Assembly: GCA_024695625.1 (NCBI GenBank)
Contig: JAILHV010000247.1
Coordinates: 1-39,241 of the forward strand
Direction: 5' to 3'
Origin: Treponema sp.
GTDB taxonomy: Bacteria; Spirochaetota; Spirochaetia; Treponematales; Treponemataceae
Length of the DNA stretch: 39,241 nucleotides
Part shown: positions 27,991 through 35,572 of the stretch, one piece after another
Layout: each line of letters begins with the position of its first letter
Numbering within the stretch: the first letter of the stretch is position 1
The notes under the pieces: generated by a model
Databases searched by the model: none
The model's input: the letters and a program-made list of their open reading frames with translations, nothing else
Told to the model about the DNA's origin: nothing
Made by a program: the position numbers and the translations under genes

Positions 27991-29312
27991 TGAAGCTGAA
28001 AATTTTTGAAAAGTTTGATTATCTGTTGATGATTTGCGTCCTCTTTTTAGGCGTGCTTGGCATCCTTTTCCTATATTCTGCGGGTGTGAATTCGGACGGG
28101 GTTCTTGAGTCTTATGAATACAAGAGGCAGATAGTCTGGGTTTCCATAGGATTTTCCTTGATGTGCCTTTTGGCCATGCTTGATTACAGGAAGTACGAGC
28201 GCTATGCCCTTGCCGGCTATGTTGCCATGATTGTCATTTTGCTCTATGTAAGGCTTTTTGGAAAGACTGTAAAAGGTGCAAAAAGCTGGATAGGTATAGG
28301 TGGCCTTGGAATCCAGCCGTCTGAATTCTGCAAGGTGCTTTTTATAATGTATTTGGCAAGATATTTGAAGCGTTCTTCCAAGGAACAGCCCCTTGTGCGC
28401 TTCCTCAAGGCTGCAATACTTATGTTTGTACCTGTTGCCTTGATTCTCCTCCAGCCTGATTTGGGAACGTCGAGCGTCTTTATTCCGGTCTTTCTTTTCA
28501 TGTGCTTTATGGCCAATATACCTTTGCGCTATATACTCATAATACTAGCGGCTGGTTTTCTGACTGTTATACTTACGGTTCTTCCCGCTTATCAGGAAAA
28601 AATCCTAAAACGGTCGGTTCGCTTTATTACCATACTGTCCAATACAAAATTTCGCATACTGATGGTCTTTTGTACGGCAATAATCACAATAATCGGTGCC
28701 ATAGGACAGATTATCTTCAAAAAGCGCTACTATTACTGGATTTCCATCATTTTTGGCATTCTTATGGTTTCACTTGTCCTTGCTACAATGGCGGGAAAGG
28801 TTCTTAAGCCTTACCAGATGATGCGCCTTATCATCTTTATGGATCCATACTGCGACCCACGCGATTCAGGTTGGAACATCATTCAGTCCATGACGGCAAT
28901 CGGTTCCGGTGGATTCTGGGGGCAGGGCTTCTTGGACGGTATACAGAGCCACCGCGGCTTCTTGCCTGAACAGAAAACGGACTTTATTTTCAGCATTATG
29001 TCTGAGGAATCCGGCTTTGTAGGAGGAATGCTTCTCTTTGCAGCTTTCTTCATCATCATGATACGCATAATCCATGTTCTTAAGACGACTACGAACACAT
29101 ACGGTTTCTTTATAAGTGCCGGCATTTTGGGCATGATTTTCTTCCACTTTATTGTAAACGTCGGCATGGTAATGGGAATAATGCCAATCACAGGAATTCC
29201 TCTGCCTTTCCTTTCTTACGGCGGTTCAGCCCTGATTACAAACATGGCGGCTATGGGAATCCTGATGAGTATTAATTCACGCAGACTGGATTTTACTGTT
29301 ACAGCGACATGA
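27990..29312 (+). CDS. rodA: peptidoglycan glycosyltransferase RodA (SEDS family)
   Basis: Multi-TM; GIGGLGIQPSEFCKV, LLQPDLGTSSVF, GQGFLDGIQSHRGFLPEQKTDFIFSIMSEESGF, GIPLPFLSYGGSALITNM. Confidence 0.96.
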   Translation: MKLKIFEKFDYLLMICVLFLGVLGILFLYSAGVNSDGVLESYEYKRQIVWVSIGFSLMCLLAMLDYRKYERYALAGYVAMIVILLYVRLFGKTVKGAKSWIGIGGLGIQPSEFCKVLFIMYLARYLKRSSKEQPLVRFLKAAILMFVPVALILLQPDLGTSSVFIPVFLFMCFMANIPLRYILIILAAGFLTVILTVLPAYQEKILKRSVRFITILSNTKFRILMVFCTAIITIIGAIGQIIFKKRYYYWISIIFGILMVSLVLATMAGKVLKPYQMMRLIIFMDPYCDPRDSGWNIIQSMTAIGSGGFWGQGFLDGIQSHRGFLPEQKTDFIFSIMSEESGFVGGMLLFAAFFIIMIRIIHVLKTTTNTYGFFISAGILGMIFFHFIVNVGMVMGIMPITGIPLPFLSYGGSALITNMAAMGILMSINSRRLDFTVTAT

Positions 29313-32095
29313 TTTTAGTAAACGCCCTAGAGAAATTTGGTTCAAGGCTGAATACCGTGCAGTCTCCTTCACGTTATCTGGGGGGAGAGTACGGCAGCCT
29401 TATAAAGCCTCACGCAAAAAATGATTCTTTGTTCAACGTTGCGGTTGCATTTCCTGATTTGTACGAAATTGGCATGTCAAACATGGCAATAAAAATCATC
29501 TGCAACGGATTGAATAAATCTGAAAATGTTCGTGCTGAACTTGTTTTTGCTCCAGACCCCGATTTTGAACAGCTTCTTAAGGAAACAGATACGCCCCTTT
29601 ATACCTTGGGAACAGGAATGCCCCTTTGCTCTACGGATATAATAGCTTTTTCCATAGGATATGAGCTTGGCGCTACCGAGCTTCTTGCCGTGCTTGAAAG
29701 TGGAAAAGTGCCGCTTTTGGCTTCTGAAAGGGGTGAATGTGACCCCATTATTCTTGCCGGCGGTTGTGGCGTTACAAACCCGGCTCCCCTGAGCGATTTT
29801 GTTGACGCATTTATGATTGGTGAAGCAGAGGCTGGCCTTTTTGAAATGATAGAAGAACTTGTCCTTCTTAAGAAAAATGGTGCATCCCGGAGCGAAAAGC
29901 TTGAGCTAATAAAATCAAAGCCCTTTATGTGGACAAGGGAACAGCTGCATTCAAAAGGCAAGGTTACAAGGCGGGCGGTTCAGGAAAACTTTGGCAAGGT
30001 GGAAGCTGTGCCTTCTGTTTTTCCCCTTCCAATGGTAAAGCCTGTCCAGGATCATGGGGTGGTGGAGATTATGAGGGGCTGTCCAAACGGATGCCGCTTC
30101 TGCCATGCGGGAATTTACTACAGACCTTCCAGGGTAAAGAATCTACAATACATAATTGACGAAATAGACAGTCTTGTTTTTGATGCCGGCTACCGTGAAA
30201 TTAGCCTTAATTCGTTAAGTTCCGCCGACTTTCCTGATATTGGCCGTTTGCTTGACATTCTTAATGAACGCTACAAGGGCTACAATGTGTCTTTTCAGCT
30301 GCCGTCGCTAAAAGTAAACAGCATGTCCCTGCCGGTTTTGGAAAAGATTTCTACGGTAAGAAGAAGCGGCCTTACTTTTGCGGTGGAAACACCCGATGAA
30401 ATGTGGCAGCTTAGCCTTAACAAGGAAGTGTATTCAACCCATCTGGAAGAAATTATCCGGGAAGCAAAGGCCAAGGGCTGGAGCAGTGCAAAATTCTACT
30501 TTATGGTGGGGCTTCCTCTGGGCGACTATTTTACCAACAGCTCTGGCGGTGATGAATATGAAGCAGGACTTGAGGGTAGCGAAGAGCGCGCAATTGCAGA
30601 TTTTCTGCTTGACATACAATCCCGTACCAGAATCCAGTGCAATGTGAACGTTGGTGTTTTTATTCCAAAACCCCATACTCCTTATCAGTGGGTAAGACAG
30701 ATAGACCCCAAAAAAGCGGAAAAGAAGATTGACTATATTTTTAAGCGGCTACCTAGGGGTAAATTCAAGATGGGAAGGCATAATTTTGACGCTACAATTC
30801 TTGAAGGACTCTTAAGCCGTGGTGATGAGCGGGTGGGCCCTCTGATTCTTGAAGCCTTTAAAAAAGGAGTGCGCCTTGATGCTTGGGATGAGCATCTTAG
30901 GCAGAACATGCCTTTGTGGAATGAAGTTTTTGAAGCTTCAGCTTGGGATGTGAAGGGCTGGATTTTCAGGAACTGGGACACAGAAGAAGAGCTTCCTTGG
31001 GACGGAGTTAGCCTTGGTCCTGCAAAGAATTTCTATAAAAGGGAATGGCAGAAGTCTTTTGAACACGTGCTTACAGCAAGGTGCCAACATTCCTGTAGCC
31101 ATCCTTGCGGAGTTTGTAATAATAAAGTAGACGTATACGAAATAAACCCGGAAGAATTTTTCTTAGGTAGTCTACAAAATAAGACAGTTGTAAGGCCTAA
31201 AGTATATCCTGAGAGCAATATTCCTGTTTTGTACAGGGTTGTCTTCTATTTTACAAGGGCTTTTGGCGGAGAATTTACCGCTTATCTTTCTCAGGTTGAA
31301 ATTTTCCACAAGGCCATTTTGCGAAGCGGCCTGCCTTTTGTCTATTCTTCTGGTTTTAACCCCTTGCCCCGTATTGAATTCTGTTCAGCGATGGGGCTTG
31401 GAATTCCGTCTTACGAGGAAGTTGCATCCTGCCTTTTGTATGAGGATATTCCCCAAGATAAGGTGATGGAAGTAATGAATTCCGTGCTGCCTCCGTTTTT
31501 TAAGCTTACCCAGGTTATGGTTTTTCCTGTCACGACTATGCGGAAGAGGGAACCCCTTAGCCAGGGAGTGTGGGGCGGCGAATACCGCTACAAGTTTAAG
31601 GATGCTTTCAGTTTAAATGAATTTCTTGCTTCCCAGCAGGCGGCTCCTTTTGTTGGCGGGGATTCATTTTCTTCTATTAATAAGTCTGATGACCACCAGT
31701 CCTTTACGGTAAGGCTTCCTGTTAGCGACAAGAAGTTTAGGGGGGCTATTGAAGAGTGGGCCGGCAAAAAGTGGTACGAGGTTACGGATGCGGAAAAAAT
31801 CCATACGCTTGCAAAGGGTGCTATTCAGGGTTGGACTGCAAGGGATGAAGAAAACTGGCGAAATGACAGCAAGAACTTTGTAAAGGATGATACCCTGGGT
31901 GGCTCTGAAAACGAGGTAACTTCTTTTATGGAGCTTTATTCAAGGATTGCAAAGGTGAACGCCGAGCTTATAGTCAAAAAACAGGCTCTTGATGAACACA
32001 GGGCGGAATTCTACAAGGAGCATCCCGACGTGCTAAAAAAACATCAGGCTGAAGATGAAGCCAAAGACAGGAAAAAAAATGAAAGTAAAAGTTAA
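29309..32095 (+). CDS. TIGR03960-family radical SAM protein with C-terminal DUF2344 region
   Basis: MRGCPNGCRFCHAGIYYRPSR (CxxxCxxC radical SAM motif); N-terminal YEIGMSNMAIK; C-terminal RVVFYFTRAFGGEFTAYLSQVEIFHKAILRSGLPFVYSSGFNPLPRIEFCSAMGLGIPS typical of DUF2344. Confidence 0.9.
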   Translation: MILVNALEKFGSRLNTVQSPSRYLGGEYGSLIKPHAKNDSLFNVAVAFPDLYEIGMSNMAIKIICNGLNKSENVRAELVFAPDPDFEQLLKETDTPLYTLGTGMPLCSTDIIAFSIGYELGATELLAVLESGKVPLLASERGECDPIILAGGCGVTNPAPLSDFVDAFMIGEAEAGLFEMIEELVLLKKNGASRSEKLELIKSKPFMWTREQLHSKGKVTRRAVQENFGKVEAVPSVFPLPMVKPVQDHGVVEIMRGCPNGCRFCHAGIYYRPSRVKNLQYIIDEIDSLVFDAGYREISLNSLSSADFPDIGRLLDILNERYKGYNVSFQLPSLKVNSMSLPVLEKISTVRRSGLTFAVETPDEMWQLSLNKEVYSTHLEEIIREAKAKGWSSAKFYFMVGLPLGDYFTNSSGGDEYEAGLEGSEERAIADFLLDIQSRTRIQCNVNVGVFIPKPHTPYQWVRQIDPKKAEKKIDYIFKRLPRGKFKMGRHNFDATILEGLLSRGDERVGPLILEAFKKGVRLDAWDEHLRQNMPLWNEVFEASAWDVKGWIFRNWDTEEELPWDGVSLGPAKNFYKREWQKSFEHVLTARCQHSCSHPCGVCNNKVDVYEINPEEFFLGSLQNKTVVRPKVYPESNIPVLYRVVFYFTRAFGGEFTAYLSQVEIFHKAILRSGLPFVYSSGFNPLPRIEFCSAMGLGIPSYEEVASCLLYEDIPQDKVMEVMNSVLPPFFKLTQVMVFPVTTMRKREPLSQGVWGGEYRYKFKDAFSLNEFLASQQAAPFVGGDSFSSINKSDDHQSFTVRLPVSDKKFRGAIEEWAGKKWYEVTDAEKIHTLAKGAIQGWTARDEENWRNDSKNFVKDDTLGGSENEVTSFMELYSRIAKVNAELIVKKQALDEHRAEFYKEHPDVLKKHQAEDEAKDRKKNESKS

Positions 32096-33056
32096 GGTTA
32101 TTTTTATGATTATATTGCCCATTCTGTTTGGTTCAGTGAGCTCGTGCTCTGAAAATTCGGTTTCTGCCAAAGGAAAGCAGCTGTTTGGCAAAACTTTTAC
32201 GAATGCAAGAAGTCGCATGCTGGATAAGCTTACAAGCGAAGAAGAAAAGGCAAATGCTGAATATGCGGAAAAAATCGTGGCTGCCGTAAATTCCGGAAAT
32301 CGTGATGCCCTGAAGGCTTTGTTTTCTGCAAAGTCGGTTAGTTCAATACTTAATCTTGATGAACAGATTGAGAGGTTCTTTTCTTATTATAATGGCGGTT
32401 TTGGGGAATACGAGCTGTCGTCCGGGGGTGAAAGCGTGTCTATGGAGCGCGGAAAATGCGTGGCCCGTGAGCGTATCTTCTGGATTTGCATTCCGTCACA
32501 AAGGCAGTATAGTTCCAGAATCAGGGTTTGTTACAGGGACGTGTACGAAGCTGACCCGGGTAAGGTAGGCCTTGTTACACTTGAAGTGGAGGGAAGCGGT
32601 GATGAGCATAACAGCCGGTTTTCCCTTGGCTATAAATGGAATAATTACTACAATGATGCCCGCGACATGGCAGGAAGGCTTGTTGAGGCCTACGGAGCGG
32701 GTGATTTTTCTTCTCTTAAGGAGCTTTTTTCCAGGGATTTTGATGCTGCGGCCTTGGAAACCATAAGGCAAGGCATGGAAAAGTTTGAGGGCAAGCCTTT
32801 GAATGGCCAGGCATTTACGGCATCCGGCAAGGAATATTACGACGGAAACTATGACATAAAGGTGGACTGGTATTCTGATGAAAGGATAAATGGCAATGCC
32901 GTTTTGGGCGAAAAAGTTCACGTGAATGTCTGGAATATTATTACGGATAAGAAGAAAAAGTACAAGATGAGCTTTGAGATGCAGAGGTTTCCAAACCGTG
33001 AAGGCAGCGGTTCAAGCGGCTTTGCAATAACAAAATTTGACTTTTATGCTGAATGA
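32079..33056 (+). CDS. lipoprotein with two tandem related domains (DUF5104-like)
   Basis: MKVKVKVIFMIILPILFGSVSSCSEN lipobox; AEKIVAAVNSGNRDALKALFSAK and AGRLVEAYGAGDFSSLKELFSRD look like an internal duplication. Confidence 0.75.
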   Translation: MKVKVKVIFMIILPILFGSVSSCSENSVSAKGKQLFGKTFTNARSRMLDKLTSEEEKANAEYAEKIVAAVNSGNRDALKALFSAKSVSSILNLDEQIERFFSYYNGGFGEYELSSGGESVSMERGKCVARERIFWICIPSQRQYSSRIRVCYRDVYEADPGKVGLVTLEVEGSGDEHNSRFSLGYKWNNYYNDARDMAGRLVEAYGAGDFSSLKELFSRDFDAAALETIRQGMEKFEGKPLNGQAFTASGKEYYDGNYDIKVDWYSDERINGNAVLGEKVHVNVWNIITDKKKKYKMSFEMQRFPNREGSGSSGFAITKFDFYAE

Positions 33057-33069
33057 AAGACAGCTTTTG

Positions 33070-33106
33070 ACAAGTATAACGACCTGCAATTTTCTGAGGT
33101 GCATCA
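33070..33106 (+). promoter_or_regulatory. shared promoter/leader motif, copy 1 (upstream of the TM2-like gene)
   Basis: agtataacgacctgcaattttctgaggtgcatcaacc; aligns with copy 2 at about 33598-33633. Confidence 0.55.
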
Positions 33107-33167
33107 ACCGAACTCATAGAAAAACTGGCTATGTTCCTTTGAACTATATAAAGGAGGCTGATATACG

Positions 33168-33566
33168 ATGATTGGTCTTGGACTTTACTATCTGATTGGA
33201 ATTGGCAGTGTGATTTTTTCCCTCTGTAATAAAAATAAACCAAAAGAATGGCTTTACTATCTGTTTCTCGTTCTTTACGGAGGATTTGGAGTTCATCAGT
33301 TTTATGCAAAAAATCTTCCAAGAGCATCAAGCAGACTTACAGCAGGACTTGTAAATCTTCCGTTCTTTCTTCTTTTTATAAACGGGTTGTTTAGGGTTTT
33401 AGCAGACGGGTATGATGATCCCGCTTATGGACTTATATTTGTGGGAGTTTTAGGTGGTATTCTTCCCACATTAGTAATCATTATTTTGTGTGTTCTTGAT
33501 TTAGCAGGAATGAAATCGAATGAAAAGGTCGAGAATGGAGAAAATCAAAAAAAAGAGACAGTGTAA
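33168..33566 (+). CDS. small TM2-like membrane protein
   Basis: Multi-TM; YYLFLVLYGGFGVHQFYAKN resembles the TM2 Gly-His-x-Phe-Tyr motif; strong RBS aaaggagg. Confidence 0.75.
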   Translation: MIGLGLYYLIGIGSVIFSLCNKNKPKEWLYYLFLVLYGGFGVHQFYAKNLPRASSRLTAGLVNLPFFLLFINGLFRVLADGYDDPAYGLIFVGVLGGILPTLVIIILCVLDLAGMKSNEKVENGENQKKETV

Positions 33567-33597
33567 AGTGAGTAAAATGAAAAAATCGCAATGTTTA

Positions 33598-33633
33598 GTA
33601 TAATGACCCGCAACTTTGAAGGGGCAGCAACCT
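33598..33633 (+). promoter_or_regulatory. shared promoter/leader motif, copy 2 (upstream of the secreted-protein gene)
   Basis: agtataatgacccgcaactttgaaggggcagcaacc; contains consensus -10 TATAAT. Confidence 0.55.
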
Positions 33634-33649
33634 TAAAGGAGGTGAAATA

Positions 33650-34345
33650 ATGAAAAAGCGAATAATCAGTACATGTATTTTTTTTATAGCACTATTTATG
33701 TATGCTGATGACAAACAGGTTCTTACAAAAGACTCTGTAAATGAACATCGGAAAAATATTTTTTTTTGGGAACATGGAATTAGTTCGAAACTTATTGAAC
33801 AAGGATATAATTATGCATGGGAATCTATTAGAGATAAAAATTTAACAACAGCATGGGTAGAAGGGAAAAAGGGAGATGGAATTGGAGAATGGGTTATTAT
33901 TCCAATAAAAGGATACTATCAAAACTTAGATTATAAAAACGGAATAACAGATAAAAAATTAAATATACAATTGAAAATCAATAATGGTTTTTGTAAAAAT
34001 GAACTTACATATAAAAATAATAATAGAGTAAAGAAAGCAAAGCTCACATTTTATGAAGTCCCTTTAATTGCCTATGAAGATTATCGAGGTACGCAATCTT
34101 TAGAAGAACCATATATAATGCATGAATCTGAAATTGTGTTAGAAGATACTATGAATCAACAGGATTTTTCTTTTACCTGTTCACCAAAAGCTCCTTTTCC
34201 CGAAGGAAGTTTATATCTGTATTTTCAGCTTACAATTTTAGATGTATACCCAGGAGAAAAATATCAGGACACCTGTATTAGCGAAATGAGTGCTAATGCG
34301 GAAGTGATAAAAGAAAAAAAACTTGAAAATAAAAACAAAGCATAA
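33650..34345 (+). CDS. secreted protein with a discoidin-like/NADase-type glycan-binding domain
   Basis: Signal peptide MKKRIISTCIFFIALFMYA; AWESIRDKNLTTAWVEGKKGDGIGEWVIIPIKG fits the 'D.n..TaWveg..G.GiGEwi' pattern. Confidence 0.65.
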   Translation: MKKRIISTCIFFIALFMYADDKQVLTKDSVNEHRKNIFFWEHGISSKLIEQGYNYAWESIRDKNLTTAWVEGKKGDGIGEWVIIPIKGYYQNLDYKNGITDKKLNIQLKINNGFCKNELTYKNNNRVKKAKLTFYEVPLIAYEDYRGTQSLEEPYIMHESEIVLEDTMNQQDFSFTCSPKAPFPEGSLYLYFQLTILDVYPGEKYQDTCISEMSANAEVIKEKKLENKNKA

Positions 34346-34346
34346 A

Positions 34347-34424
34347 GAAAGTACATTGAATTTTTATAAAAATAATGGTTTTGAAATTGATGCTAAACAT
34401 TCCTGTTTGATGCGATTGGAATAG
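34347..34424 (+). pseudogene. C-terminal relic of a GNAT-like acetyltransferase
   Basis: Frame reads ESTLNFYKNNGFEIDAKHSCLMRLE*, like the terminal 'FYkk.GFe..' strand of GNAT proteins; no upstream body in frame. Confidence 0.45.
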
Positions 34425-34528
34425 GAATAAATAAGAATTGATTTAAATCAGGAAAGAAGAAAGCTGGTGATTGTAAGTTATAATATTAAGTAGACAGAAT
34501 ACACATTATATGATGTTGTATATGCTGT

Positions 34529-34661
34529 GGGACTGGCCGGATTATCCTACGCCCGATTAGAAGGGTTGCCGCAGGCAAGACCGCCGTATGGCGGGCCGGA
34601 GCGCTTGACGCGGAGCCCTGGAAAGCGGGTGACGATTTGGCCTGGCAGCCGGTTGCAGTCA
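34529..34661 (+). repeat. GC-rich dispersed hairpin element, copy C
   Basis: tacgcccgattagaaggg ... perfect hairpin CCGCC-gtat-GGCGG (34581-34594) ... ggagccctggaaagcgggtgacg (34612-34634) ... ggcctggcagcc; same block order as copies A and B, within an A/T-rich intergenic region. Confidence 0.7.
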
Positions 34662-34794
34662 AGGAATTATTTGGTAGAGCAAAAAGAATTACGTCCAGAA
34701 GATTATTGTCTATAAAATTGCACATCTTTATAAAGTTTATAGTGTTTGCGCTTTTTTCTTGCCAATATCTAATGTTTCCCCTTATACTGGTTTT

Positions 34795-35523
34795 ATGAGA
34801 ATGGAAAAAGAGATTGACACAAAAAAATACCCCTTGTTCTATCTTATTCCTGCGGCAGTGGGGCTTTTCTTTTTGATATTCGGCCTGAGTATTGTCTGGT
34901 CCAACAAGAAGCGTGCGGAGCGCTGTACGGAAGAAGTTTCGGGCGTGGTTTTGCAAATGCTTGAACGGGACGGCAATAACGGGCACCTGTATACTCCGGT
35001 TTTTGAGTACAGTTTTGGGGGCAAGCTTTTTAGGAAGGAAAGCGACCATGCCTCCTACCCGCCAAAGTTTAGCGAGGGCGAAGAGGTTACTGTTATGGTG
35101 AACCCCAGCGATCCTGATGACTACTTTGTTACCAAGGACAGTGCAGGTTTGACCATGGCCAAGGTTTTTATTGTACTTGGGCTTGTAATATTTGCTGGCT
35201 TTGTATTTGCTATTTTTCACGTTTATCTTTCCAATAGGGACGAATCCAAGGGTAAGGAAGCTAAGGGGATTCGTGTTGGCGTTATTTTTCTTCTTATTGG
35301 GCTTTTTTCTCTTGCAATTCCTTTGTATGCAATCAAGGATAAGCTGGCTGGCGGGAGTAGCAATCCTGTGGACTATAATTCTGTCCTTTCTATTGCCATT
35401 CTTGCATTCTGCTTTATTTTTGCTTTGGTATTCATCATTCTTGGCATTGTGATGATAAAGAAAAAGTCTTTGGGCATGTCTTTTGCCGTTGATTTTTCTT
35501 CTGAGCATGACGACCAGGTGTGA
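34795..35523 (+). CDS. DUF3592-like membrane protein
   Basis: MRMEKEIDTKKYPLFYLIPAAVGLFFLIFGLSIVW; VSGVVLQMLERDGNNGHLYTPVFEYSFGGKLFRKES; EEVTVMVNPSDPDDY is typical of DUF3592. Start uncertain (34759/34795/34801). Confidence 0.75.
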   Translation: MRMEKEIDTKKYPLFYLIPAAVGLFFLIFGLSIVWSNKKRAERCTEEVSGVVLQMLERDGNNGHLYTPVFEYSFGGKLFRKESDHASYPPKFSEGEEVTVMVNPSDPDDYFVTKDSAGLTMAKVFIVLGLVIFAGFVFAIFHVYLSNRDESKGKEAKGIRVGVIFLLIGLFSLAIPLYAIKDKLAGGSSNPVDYNSVLSIAILAFCFIFALVFIILGIVMIKKKSLGMSFAVDFSSEHDDQV

Positions 35524-35572
35524 ATGACAGGGGCAGTATGGTGCAGGCCGGCGGCAGAAAGAGTAAGCCGTT

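Noticed and set aside
33070-33633. Shared leader considered as integron attC sites
   Set aside because: No convincing RYYYAAC/GTTRRRY pair or long palindromic stem could be aligned; no integrase in the window. Kept only as a leader/cassette-boundary motif.
34486-35508. 340-aa minus-strand ORF
   Set aside because: Antisense to the DUF3592 gene and running through the GC-rich repeat; composition is Lys/Asn/His-rich shadow of membrane-protein codons with no recognisable domain.
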